From: Nocardioides aquaticus
GTDB lineage: Bacteria > Actinomycetota > Actinomycetes > Propionibacteriales > Nocardioidaceae
Assembly: GCF_018459925.1 (NCBI RefSeq)
Contig: NZ_CP075371.1
Span: 3,038,001 to 3,102,000 of the forward strand
Direction of reading: 5' to 3'
DNA length: 64,000 nucleotides
Below the pieces are notes generated by a model. The model was given only the letters and a program-made list of their open reading frames with translations, was not told where the DNA came from and searched no databases. The translations under genes were made by a program, and so were the position numbers. Within the stretch, counting starts at the first letter, position 1, and the number at the start of each line of letters is the position of its first letter. This document shows, piece by piece, positions 54,174-61,972 of this stretch.

Positions 54174-55094
54174 CTACTCCTCGACGAGCCTGAGAAGGAG
54201 GCTCACCACATCGTCGTGGCCCCGAAGCGCGACAGCCTCGCCGCCCGCCTCGCGAGTCAACGACAGGCTGCCCGCGTTGGTCTCCGAAGCCCGTTCAGCC
54301 TCGTCGCTAGGAATCGGCACGGCCAGGATGCGGCCTTGCTCGACTGCGAACTTTGCGGTGCTCAAGGTGCCCGACTTCGGCGCGCACTGGATCACGACTG
54401 TCGCGGCCGATAGCCCGCTCTGGATCCGGTTCCGGGCGACAAGTGATCGCGGACTTGGCGGCATTCCGGGAGGCTGCTCAGACACCAACGCTCCACCCTC
54501 GTCGAGGATTCGCTTGGCGTCAGCGAGATGTTCCTTGGGCGATGGCACGTCTACACCGGACCCGAGAACAGCAATCGTTGCACCGCCAGCGCCAATGGCG
54601 GCACGATGCGCGGCGATGTCGATGCCCAAGGCGAGACCAGAGACGACACAAATCTGGTGCGCAGCAGCGCCGGCTGCGACGTACGACGCGGTCGACCGGC
54701 CCCACTCCGTGGTCGCGCGGCTGCCCACGATCGCGAGGCGTCGCGCGGGGTCGGGAATCGCGCCGCGCACCCACAGAACGGCAGGCGGGTTCTTGATGCG
54801 CCGTAGCGCCATCGGATAGGCCTTATCGAACCACCCGATCAGGTGCATTCCCTCGCGAAGCTCGGCGAAACTGGGCTTGCCGACGGCTTCGACCTCAACG
54901 CGGGCGACTGCCTTGCGCGCGTCCGGCGACGCATCGAGCAGAGCATCCCAGGACTTGAAGGTCTCAGCGACTTTGATCGCCCTCGCTGCGCCAACGCCCG
55001 GAAGGTCCATGAGCGCGACAAGCGATGCCGCGTCCAACAAGTCGGTCGAGCCGCTGCCGGGCTCCTCCGCCTCGTCGAACAGGGTGGTCTCCAC
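54174..55094 (-). CDS. dprA: DprA/Smf-family DNA-processing protein
   Basis: 306 residues from GTG 55094. N-terminal helical part with a HhH-like DLPGVGAARAIKVAETF, then the Rossmann core: LAIVGSRATTEWGRS, VVSGLALGIDIAAHRAAI, VLGSGVDVPSPKEH, and SGTLSTAKFAVEQ. DprA loads RecA on incoming single-stranded DNA. Lacks the usual C-terminal winged helix length. Encoded on the element with a ComF-like partner. Confidence 0.88.
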   Translation of the reverse strand: METTLFDEAEEPGSGSTDLLDAASLVALMDLPGVGAARAIKVAETFKSWDALLDASPDARKAVARVEVEAVGKPSFAELREGMHLIGWFDKAYPMALRRIKNPPAVLWVRGAIPDPARRLAIVGSRATTEWGRSTASYVAAGAAAHQICVVSGLALGIDIAAHRAAIGAGGATIAVLGSGVDVPSPKEHLADAKRILDEGGALVSEQPPGMPPSPRSLVARNRIQSGLSAATVVIQCAPKSGTLSTAKFAVEQGRILAVPIPSDEAERASETNAGSLSLTREAGGEAVALRGHDDVVSLLLRLVEE

Positions 55095-55112
55095 ATCATC
55101 ACCATCTCACGG

Positions 55113-55448
55113 TCAGAGGGCGTCAGGCGTCGTTCGACCTGCTGCCAGAACCGCATGCGAATGCGGCGACGGATCTGTCCGAACGCTCGGCCACGCCAGG
55201 GCGCCCATGATCGCAAACTCACGTCGGTTGCCGGAGGCGGGACGTTCGCGACCAGCGGCGACGGCGGCCATCGCCGCGGCAGCCGGCTGCTGCAGCACGA
55301 CGTCAACCGGGCTTGTTTGCCCGCTGGTGCGCCAGCTGACTGACCAGGCGAGCAGGGCCTTCGCAAGCGCCACGATCGACAGAACGGGCCCGCCGAGGTA
55401 GGCGATAGCCACCACGACGAGGAGCGCTGAGGTCACCTGATCCGGCAT
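55113..55448 (-). CDS. Small membrane protein, hypothetical
   Basis: 111 residues from ATG 55448. One or two hydrophobic segments at the N-terminus (SALLVVVAIAYLGGPVLSIV, then ALAKALLAWSV), the rest Ala/Arg-rich. Only weak ribosome-site support. In the same direction as dprA, 18 nt upstream of it. Confidence 0.5.
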   Translation of the reverse strand: MPDQVTSALLVVVAIAYLGGPVLSIVALAKALLAWSVSWRTSGQTSPVDVVLQQPAAAAMAAVAAGRERPASGNRREFAIMGALAWPSVRTDPSPHSHAVLAAGRTTPDAL

Positions 55449-55589
55449 CAGTTCTTCGCCTGGGATGTCGACGGGGCGAGAACGCTCAGAATGGCTCTCC
55501 CACAACGAAGCGGTGTGTGACTACCCGCTGGCAGGGGTTTCGTTCTCTCAGCGGCGTTCTGACGCCGTTTTGAGCCCGTCGTGCCCACT

Positions 55590-55946
55590 TCATCGCGATG
55601 CAGTGGGCGCGAGCTCCACGTCTGGGATCGCCGACGTCGACGGGATTGCGCGGTCCTCGGCCGCTCGGCCGCGGGCGGCTGTCGCAGGCTCCTCGAGGTC
55701 CTCGGTCGCCTCGACCATCTGACGCTGCTCCTCTGTGCTCGGTACACCGTAGCGGCGCTCGGCCATCGCCTCGACCTGCGCTACCGCGTTCCACACGTAC
55801 TCGCCGGAGCCGTGGGAGTAGCAGGCGTTGACGTGTTCGCGCGCGTGGCCGAGCTCCTTCTTGCGTGAGCGCGGATGCTCGCCGAGAGCCTTGAGGGCGC
55901 GCTGGGCTCGGCGGATGGCCTCGGAGCGTTCGTTGATCTGCATCAT
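55590..55946 (-). CDS. Hypothetical helical protein of the transfer operon
   Basis: 118 residues from the ATG at 55946 that overlaps the upstream stop (ATGA), with AAGGGA upstream. MMQINERSEAIRRAQRALKA, then EYVWNAVAQVEAMAERRYGV and EEQRQMVEATEDLEEPATAA. Helical, charged, cytoplasmic. Distal member of the leftward transfer operon. Confidence 0.7.
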   Translation of the reverse strand: MMQINERSEAIRRAQRALKALGEHPRSRKKELGHAREHVNACYSHGSGEYVWNAVAQVEAMAERRYGVPSTEEQRQMVEATEDLEEPATAARGRAAEDRAIPSTSAIPDVELAPTASR

Positions 55947-56644
55947 TCGCGGGGTCCCTTCTCCGTTCGGGTGCGCGGCTGAGCGCCGCCCATCTCGTCG
56001 TCGTGGATCTCGCCCGTGTCGAGGTCGACGAGGCCGAGCCGCGGCGGACCAGCCGGCGGTTGTTCGTGTGCCCGCCGGTTGACAGGCAGAGCGTCGATGT
56101 CGTGGGCGAACGTGTTCTCGCGGCGCTGGCGGCTGACGTCGGCCAGGTGCTCGTTGTGGCGCGGCTTGGCCGGCCAGCTCTTGTGCTCGTCGTCGCAGTG
56201 GGCCCGCAGCCGGTTGCGCAGGCGGTCGGTGAACGCCGGCAGGCAATAGCGGTGCCACTCCTCGAGCGCGTCGCTGGTCATCGCCAACCCGGCCCGCCGG
56301 CGCTGGTCGGCCAGGACGGCGATCTCGTGGACCAGGTGCGGGTGCAGGGGCCAGCAGCTGGGGATGAGCCCGGAGACGTCCCAGGTGTACTCGCGGTTGA
56401 GCCAGATCACGACGTCCTCGAGCCACTCCCAAAGGTCGTGACGCACCTCGGGGTCCAGGCAGGTCGCCGGCTCCCAGGGTCGCGACAGCAGCGCGTGGTT
56501 GCCGAGGGCCTTCTTCTCCTCCTCGGTGCCGTTGATGGCGATGTGGAGCTCGCGGTAGGCGAGCCGGACGTGGTCCCCGGGGACGGGGAAGGGGAAGACC
56601 ATCAGCGTGGGTGCCGCCCGGCGGGTCTGCTGCTCGGTGGTCAC
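55943..56644 (-). CDS. Hypothetical protein following the coupling protein
   Basis: 233 residues from GTG 56644, overlapping the coupling-protein stop by 4 nt. Contains RLAYRELHIAINGTEEEKKA, EWLEDVVIWLNREYTWDVSG and LEEWHRYCLPAFTDRLRNRL; the C-terminus is basic (RRAHEQPPAGPPRLGL). Conserved in style with proteins next to TraG-like genes in actinobacterial elements; probably a transfer accessory. No motif identified. Confidence 0.75.
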   Translation of the reverse strand: MTTEQQTRRAAPTLMVFPFPVPGDHVRLAYRELHIAINGTEEEKKALGNHALLSRPWEPATCLDPEVRHDLWEWLEDVVIWLNREYTWDVSGLIPSCWPLHPHLVHEIAVLADQRRRAGLAMTSDALEEWHRYCLPAFTDRLRNRLRAHCDDEHKSWPAKPRHNEHLADVSRQRRENTFAHDIDALPVNRRAHEQPPAGPPRLGLVDLDTGEIHDDEMGGAQPRTRTEKGPRE

Positions 56645-58119
56645 AGTTCACTCCTTACGTGGTCGTTCTCGTCGTCGACGAAGCCGAGACGGCGCGCCTC
56701 GACGAGCGCGGCGGTGGCTCGGGCTTCGGGGGTGATGACCATGCGCCGGTCGTTGGTGAGGCGCTCGCGCAGCGCCCGCTGGTCGGCCAGCAGTCGTTCG
56801 CCGGCCTTGCCTTCGACGCAGCGGTGCAGCTTGGCGATGATCGGCTTGCCGTTCTCGGCGATCACCAGGGCTTGGCGTTCGGGCAGTTGCCGGACTTCCT
56901 CGGGCCGCATGATCGGGATGTCGTCGCCGGAGAAGTTGCGCCCACCGCCACTGGCTCCGCCGGTGGAGTGGGTGACCCGCCCGATGCGGACCGTTCCGAG
57001 GAGGTCCGAGATCTCCTGGTTGAAAGCGACGTCCTTGGAGCCGCCGAACATCACCAGGGCGTTGGTGAGGCCGAGCAGTGCTCGGGCCTCGTGCTCGCCG
57101 AAGATGCTGGTCAGCTGGGGGCGGGTCTGGGCAGCCCAGATGAACGAAAGCCCTAGCGCGCGCTCGTTGGCCATCCGGGTGCGCAGCGTCGGCAGCGGTG
57201 CGGTCGACGGCAGCTCGTCGAGCACCGAGACCAAGGGTGGGCACAGCCGGCCGCCCCACGGGGAACTGTGGGCCAGCAGCAGCCCGGTGTCCAAGACGTG
57301 CTCGGCCACGGCGGTCATCAGCGGGCTGGCCGAGGCGTAGGGGTCCTCCCTGCCGAGCAGGTAGATGGTGCCGCGTCGACGGATCACGTTGGCCAGGTCG
57401 GTGGCGGGGCGTCCGTGGCTGGGAATGCAGCGGCGGCGGATGTCGGCTTGGAAGAACAGCGACACCGCCTGCTGCACCGTGGTGACGGTGTTGCCGGCGG
57501 TGCGGTCGTCGCCGTTGAGTGCACCGTGCAGGAGACCGTGCCAGAACGGCTCGGCGTGCGGGTGCCGACGCAGGATCTCCATCGGCTGCGTAGCGGCGGT
57601 TGGGTTGGCCACCCACTGCAGGACGTCCTCGAGGGTCTTTCCGGTCAGGGCCGCGGCGTGGAAGTAACCCTGCAGCACCTTCGCCGACTCCGCGGCGTAG
57701 AACCGCGCAGCATCGTCGCCGGTGCCGCCGGTAATAGCGCCCTTCACGGTGCCCGCGGTGAACGCCTTGGCGCGCCGCTCGGCCACCTTGGGGTCCACGC
57801 AACCGGCGATCGGATCCCAGATCAGCTCGTCGACGACGCCCTCGGCCAGGCCGAAGGGGTCGAGCACCACGCACGGCCGGTCGTCCCGAGAGCGTTCGGT
57901 GAGGCTGAGCAGCAGGTCCTCGACCTTCGTCAGGGTCACCAGGGCGGCACCCGGAGCGCCGAGCAGCGCCGGGGTGAGCAGGTCGAGGGTCTTGCCGGAT
58001 CCCTGCGGTCCGATCACGCCGGCGGTGCGGTCCCACGGCACCCACAGCTCGCCGCCTCGCGGCTCATGCGCGTCACCGATGCGCCAGCCCACGTCCCAGG
58101 GGTCGAACCTCAGCTTCAT
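56641..58119 (-). CDS. VirD4/TraG-type coupling protein (T4CP)
   Basis: 492 residues from ATG 58119, overlapping the upstream membrane-protein stop (ATGA). Walker A GVIGPQGSGKTLDLLTP (37-44 as GPQGSGKT), Walker B region LCPPLVSVLDELPS, and RALGLSFIWAAQTRPQLTSI of the TraG/TraD family. The membrane anchor is not in this protein but in the gene just upstream (58116-58718), a split arrangement common in actinobacteria. Links relaxosome and secretion channel. Confidence 0.92.
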   Translation of the reverse strand: MKLRFDPWDVGWRIGDAHEPRGGELWVPWDRTAGVIGPQGSGKTLDLLTPALLGAPGAALVTLTKVEDLLLSLTERSRDDRPCVVLDPFGLAEGVVDELIWDPIAGCVDPKVAERRAKAFTAGTVKGAITGGTGDDAARFYAAESAKVLQGYFHAAALTGKTLEDVLQWVANPTAATQPMEILRRHPHAEPFWHGLLHGALNGDDRTAGNTVTTVQQAVSLFFQADIRRRCIPSHGRPATDLANVIRRRGTIYLLGREDPYASASPLMTAVAEHVLDTGLLLAHSSPWGGRLCPPLVSVLDELPSTAPLPTLRTRMANERALGLSFIWAAQTRPQLTSIFGEHEARALLGLTNALVMFGGSKDVAFNQEISDLLGTVRIGRVTHSTGGASGGGRNFSGDDIPIMRPEEVRQLPERQALVIAENGKPIIAKLHRCVEGKAGERLLADQRALRERLTNDRRMVITPEARATAALVEARRLGFVDDENDHVRSEL

Positions 58120-58718
58120 CGCTCTTCCTTCGTTCGGCGGCCGTCCAGGAGCCACGGGCTGAGGCCGTGGCTCAGCTGCGGGCCGGGTTGTTCGGTGAGG
58201 TCGCCGGCGGCGCGCTGGACCGGTGCCGGCGTGGCCGCGGCGTGCTTGCCGTAGAGGTCCGGGCGGACGATGTCGGCGACCTTGCGGAGCCGGGTGACGC
58301 CCAGCAGCTTCTCGGCCTCGGCTGTGGTCGCCATGCCGCGCATGCGGCCCGGGCCCCAGCGCTGGTAGGCCCACGCGCCGAGCCAGATGGTCGCGGTCAG
58401 CAGCGCGACCTCGGTCAGGGCGAGGCTGACCCAGACCAGGCCGCGGCCGGCCAGATCGTCGGGGGTCGGGCTGGGCAGCCCGGCATCGGCGTGGCCGCCG
58501 ACCACGCCGAGAAGGCTGGTCCAGAAGGCGGTGCCGATGGGTGACGGGAACGCGCCGGCGTTGGCGTCGGGCCAGGTCCATCCGGCGCCGGCGAGCAGGT
58601 TGGCGACTGATCGGCCGAGCTGGATGCCGATGACGATGACGAACAGGGTCGCCAGGACCACGGCTACCGGGATCTCCCAGGTCCACGGGTAGGGGTCTCG
58701 TCGTCGCTCACGCTGCAT
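58116..58718 (-). CDS. Membrane anchor protein of the coupling complex
   Basis: 200 residues from ATG 58718 (GGAGG upstream; GTG 58730 would add four residues but lies on the ribosome site). Two or three membrane segments: about 13-35 (EIPVAVVLATLFVIVIGIQL), 60-75, and 95-117 (WVSLALTEVALLTATIWLGA). C-terminal soluble tail follows MATTAEAEKLLGVTRLRKVA. Coupled to the T4CP gene, so it is probably its membrane part. Confidence 0.8.
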   Translation of the reverse strand: MQRERRRDPYPWTWEIPVAVVLATLFVIVIGIQLGRSVANLLAGAGWTWPDANAGAFPSPIGTAFWTSLLGVVGGHADAGLPSPTPDDLAGRGLVWVSLALTEVALLTATIWLGAWAYQRWGPGRMRGMATTAEAEKLLGVTRLRKVADIVRPDLYGKHAAATPAPVQRAAGDLTEQPGPQLSHGLSPWLLDGRRTKEER

Positions 58719-58763
58719 CGGTCTGGCCACCTCCAGGCGGTCGTGGGTCGTTGGGCCTTGCTG

Positions 58764-58798
58764 GTCACCTATGTGCGCTCAGGGCTCCGGTGCGATCA
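58764..58798 (-). promoter_or_regulatory. Element regulon motif, copy 5 (transfer operon)
   Basis: On the minus strand: TGATCGCA-N15-CACATAGGTGAC, 45 nt before the ATG at 58718. The first TGA of the motif is also the stop codon of the upstream 1048-residue gene, so the site is fused to the gene end. Confidence 0.8.
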
Positions 58799-61700
58799 CA
58801 CGGCGCGACTCGGGCGTGATGCGTGCTCTGCGAGCCAGGTCGAGGGGTCGACGTTGTCGGGGCCGTAGATGGAGCCGTTCTTGAGGTGGACCTCGAAGTG
58901 GAGGTGGCAGCCGGAGACGTTGCCCTCCTTGCCGACCTGGCCGATCGGCTCGCCGGCGGCCACGGTCTGGCCGCGGCTGACGTTGACGGTCTGCATGTGG
59001 GCGTACCAGGTGGTCAGGCTTCCGGGGCCGGTGGTGACCTTGACCAGCTGCGGCCCAGCCCAGGAACGCTGTGTGGTGTCGATCTCGATGGTGCCGGCGT
59101 GGGCGGCGTAGACGGTGGTTCCGCAGGGTGCGGAGAAGTCGGTGCCGGTGTGCCACTTGGACCAGTAGGGACCGGTCTCGTGCCAGTTGTGGTTGTCGGT
59201 GCCGATGTACTGCGCGGGCACCGGGTAGACCACCTCGTCGCAGGAGGCGCCCTCGAGGCCGACCGGCTGGACCGAGGCGCCGGGCTTGACGTTGATGTGC
59301 ACGTGGTCGAGGTGGTTCTCGGTAGCGCTCCCCCGGTCCTCCATCGGCCGCCAGCCCTCGCCTGCGCGGGCGACCGACCAGATCCGCTGGTACCAGATGA
59401 TGTAGTCGATGCCGAGCTTCTGGGCATTGGCCTTGGCGTAGGCGGCGAGACGGTCGCCCTGCGCACGGCCCGCCGCGTTGAGCGGCACCATGAAGTCGGC
59501 CGCGAGCCCGGCCGGGTGGCCGTTGGGGTCGGTGGCGCTCTCGCGGTAGCCGCCGACGGTCTTGATGTCGAACATGGGGCCGAGGATGTTGACCAGCTGG
59601 GTCAGCTGCGGCTTGACCGGGCCGAGGTTGTACTTGGCCTCCGCTGTACCGGAGTCGACTGCGCACCCGGCGCTGCTGCCGGCGGTGGTGGCGGTCACCA
59701 GCGGGTGGTCGGCGATCTTGCTGGCCTGGGTGCTGGTGTCGACCTCGGCGCCGGCCCAGGTGAGGTTCGTGCCGTAGACGTGGTCGATCGGCGCGTCCTG
59801 CTTGGGCTTCTTGCAGGGCTCGGCAGAGCCGCCGAAGGCGTTGCTCAGCTCAGGGGTCAGTGCGCAGTGCGAGGCGTTGCTGCCGTCCTTGCCGTCGTTG
59901 AAGTCGCCCAGGATCACCGCAGGGGTGCCCGTGCCGGCGAGCTCGGTCATCGTGGCCAGCTGGCGACGCAGCGCCTCCTGGCGGTGCCCTGCGGCGTTTC
60001 CTTGAGTGTTGGCCGGGTTGTGGATACTCCAGACCCAGATCACCTGCCCGGTGGTCGTCGAGGTCAGCTGCACCAGGGGCATGCCGACGTCCTTGCCGCC
60101 GAAGTACGGGATGTCGACGAGGCGGTCGTCGGTCTGCTCCCACTCGTTGCGGTCCCAGATCACCCGGTTCTGTGCCTTCCCGCTGGCCGGGTACATCCCC
60201 CACTTGGCCGCGTACTGGTTCTCCAGCGCCTGGGCCTGCGGGCCATGCACCTCCTGGAGGCCGGCGATCGTGACGCCGGCGTTCTCGATCGTGCGCATGG
60301 CGCCGGGCAGTCGCTTGTCCCAGGTGTCGTACCCGGGCCGCTCCCCTGGCTTGTCGGTGTGGCCGGCGCCGAGCAGGTTGAGGGTGCCGACGGTGACGGG
60401 GTTGACGGTCTCGCCCTGGCAGGTGGCGACGTTTGTGGTGGAGCCGTCGTCGGGCAGGTCCGGCAGGTCGCCGCCGAGCAGATCGGTGATGTCGCCGGCG
60501 ACGTTCTCCCACTGGGCGTAGGCGTCGGGGTAGCCCGAGCGCTGGACTGCCTGCGCGGCCTGGGTGAGCGGCATGTTCTGCCAGCCGGGGATGTCGAGGA
60601 GCCCGGGGTTGCCGGTGTGCTGGGCCTGGCCGAAGAACGCGCGGGCCGCGAGGACGGCGTTGGTGATCTCGGCCCGGCTTCCCCAGCCGGCCGAGGGGCG
60701 CTGCTGGAACAGGCCGCCGGAGTCGCGGTCACCTCCGGTGAGGTTGACCAGCTTGGACTCCTGGATCGCGGCGGCGATCGCGATCTGCAGCCCGTAGCGG
60801 GGAATCTCGAGATCGCGGGCGACCTGGGCGATGGTGATCGCGTTGCGGGCCTGCTCGTCGGTCATGGTCGCGTAGTTGGACGCGAACCGCAGCCGCATCA
60901 GCTGGGCGAGCACGTCGCCGGCCGGCGGCTCGGCTGACGTCCGGGCGGTGGTCGCCGCGGGCACGACCCCGTTAGTCGTGGTGGTGGTCTCGGGCGCGCT
61001 CTCCGGACCGGCGCCGTTCATCGCGATGCGAGCCGAGAGCCAGTGGTGGTCCGAAACCATCGTGCCGTCCCAGCCCTGCTCGAGCCGGGCGCCCTGGTGG
61101 TGCGGGAAGAAGATGAAGTCGACGCCGTGGTTGTGCCATCCGTTGCCGGCGGCCTTCATCTTCGCGGCCGCCGTCCAGGGGATGTCGGTGTAGGAGGCCA
61201 GGGTGTTCATGTCGCCGCCGATCAGCACCGGACCGTGGGCGGCGAGGGAGTTGCGCAGCTGCAGCAGGATGTCCATGCCGGCGCCGTATTGCTGGGGCCG
61301 GGTCAACGGCGGGTTGCCGTGCTGCTTCGGCCAACGGTGCGGGTTGGTCATGTGGTGGGTGGAAACCACCGAGACCACGGAGCCGTCGGCGCGGCGCAGC
61401 ATCACCCATGTCGCGAAGCGATCCCACGTGACCGGACGACCGTCGTAGAAGGTCTTGTCGTCGTCGACGAGCTGGACCCGGCCGCCGTTAACCTTCGTCC
61501 AGGTCGAGCTCTTCCAGAGCACGACGTTGCCCATGGCCTCCTCGGCGCCGGTGCCGGTGCCGGCCGGGGCTGCCACCCGGAAGGCTGAGTAGCCCGGCGT
61601 GGCGGCTTCGATCTGCTCCAGGCTCCAGCCGCTGGCCTCGTTGAGGGTGACGAACTCCGGGTTCTTGGACAGGACCTTGGGCATGGAGGCCCGGAACCCG

Positions 61701-61942
61701 TCGAGGCCGGAGCGGCGCGGGATGTTGGCCTGCGCCATAGTGATCTTGCCGTTGACCGGGCCGCCCACCGGGCCGTCGATGGCTCCGAGGTCACCGAGCT
61801 CGGTAGGCGCGGTGCCTTGGCTGCTCTGGGTGCGGCACTCGGCGGCCGCGGTGGTCGTCATCACCACGATCAGCGTCACGAGGAACGGCAACCCCATGAA
61901 GATGATCAGGACGGGCAGTCCCGCGAGCAGCAGCTTCTTCAT
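58796..61942 (-). CDS. Exported multidomain protein: two EEP nuclease/phosphatase domains, lysozyme-like, M15-like and M23 domains
   Basis: 1048 residues. N-terminal membrane/signal segment (about 3-33). EEP domain 1 at 67-310: Glu102 (TLNEAS), His196, D244-N246 (GGDMN), D275, D298-H299. Lysozyme-like transglycosylase domain at 370-480: Glu395 (AIQESKLVN), GLFQQRPSAGWG. EEP domain 2 at 515-755: E564 (GLQEVHG), H641, D680-N682-D683 (GDFND), D745-H746 (ADHPL). M15/ARB-like domain at 780-885 (HPAGLAADF, HLDHVHI). M23 endopeptidase at 925-1030 (WHTGTDFSAP, CHLHFEVH). Active-site residues are kept in all five. Wall hydrolysis for the transfer channel is expected; the role of two EEP domains outside the cell is unknown. 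Confidence 0.9.
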   Translation of the reverse strand: MKKLLLAGLPVLIIFMGLPFLVTLIVVMTTTAAAECRTQSSQGTAPTELGDLGAIDGPVGGPVNGKITMAQANIPRRSGLDGFRASMPKVLSKNPEFVTLNEASGWSLEQIEAATPGYSAFRVAAPAGTGTGAEEAMGNVVLWKSSTWTKVNGGRVQLVDDDKTFYDGRPVTWDRFATWVMLRRADGSVVSVVSTHHMTNPHRWPKQHGNPPLTRPQQYGAGMDILLQLRNSLAAHGPVLIGGDMNTLASYTDIPWTAAAKMKAAGNGWHNHGVDFIFFPHHQGARLEQGWDGTMVSDHHWLSARIAMNGAGPESAPETTTTTNGVVPAATTARTSAEPPAGDVLAQLMRLRFASNYATMTDEQARNAITIAQVARDLEIPRYGLQIAIAAAIQESKLVNLTGGDRDSGGLFQQRPSAGWGSRAEITNAVLAARAFFGQAQHTGNPGLLDIPGWQNMPLTQAAQAVQRSGYPDAYAQWENVAGDITDLLGGDLPDLPDDGSTTNVATCQGETVNPVTVGTLNLLGAGHTDKPGERPGYDTWDKRLPGAMRTIENAGVTIAGLQEVHGPQAQALENQYAAKWGMYPASGKAQNRVIWDRNEWEQTDDRLVDIPYFGGKDVGMPLVQLTSTTTGQVIWVWSIHNPANTQGNAAGHRQEALRRQLATMTELAGTGTPAVILGDFNDGKDGSNASHCALTPELSNAFGGSAEPCKKPKQDAPIDHVYGTNLTWAGAEVDTSTQASKIADHPLVTATTAGSSAGCAVDSGTAEAKYNLGPVKPQLTQLVNILGPMFDIKTVGGYRESATDPNGHPAGLAADFMVPLNAAGRAQGDRLAAYAKANAQKLGIDYIIWYQRIWSVARAGEGWRPMEDRGSATENHLDHVHINVKPGASVQPVGLEGASCDEVVYPVPAQYIGTDNHNWHETGPYWSKWHTGTDFSAPCGTTVYAAHAGTIEIDTTQRSWAGPQLVKVTTGPGSLTTWYAHMQTVNVSRGQTVAAGEPIGQVGKEGNVSGCHLHFEVHLKNGSIYGPDNVDPSTWLAEHASRPSRAV

Positions 61943-61972
61943 GACAGGTCAGTCCCGAGGTCGCGCGCGCGC

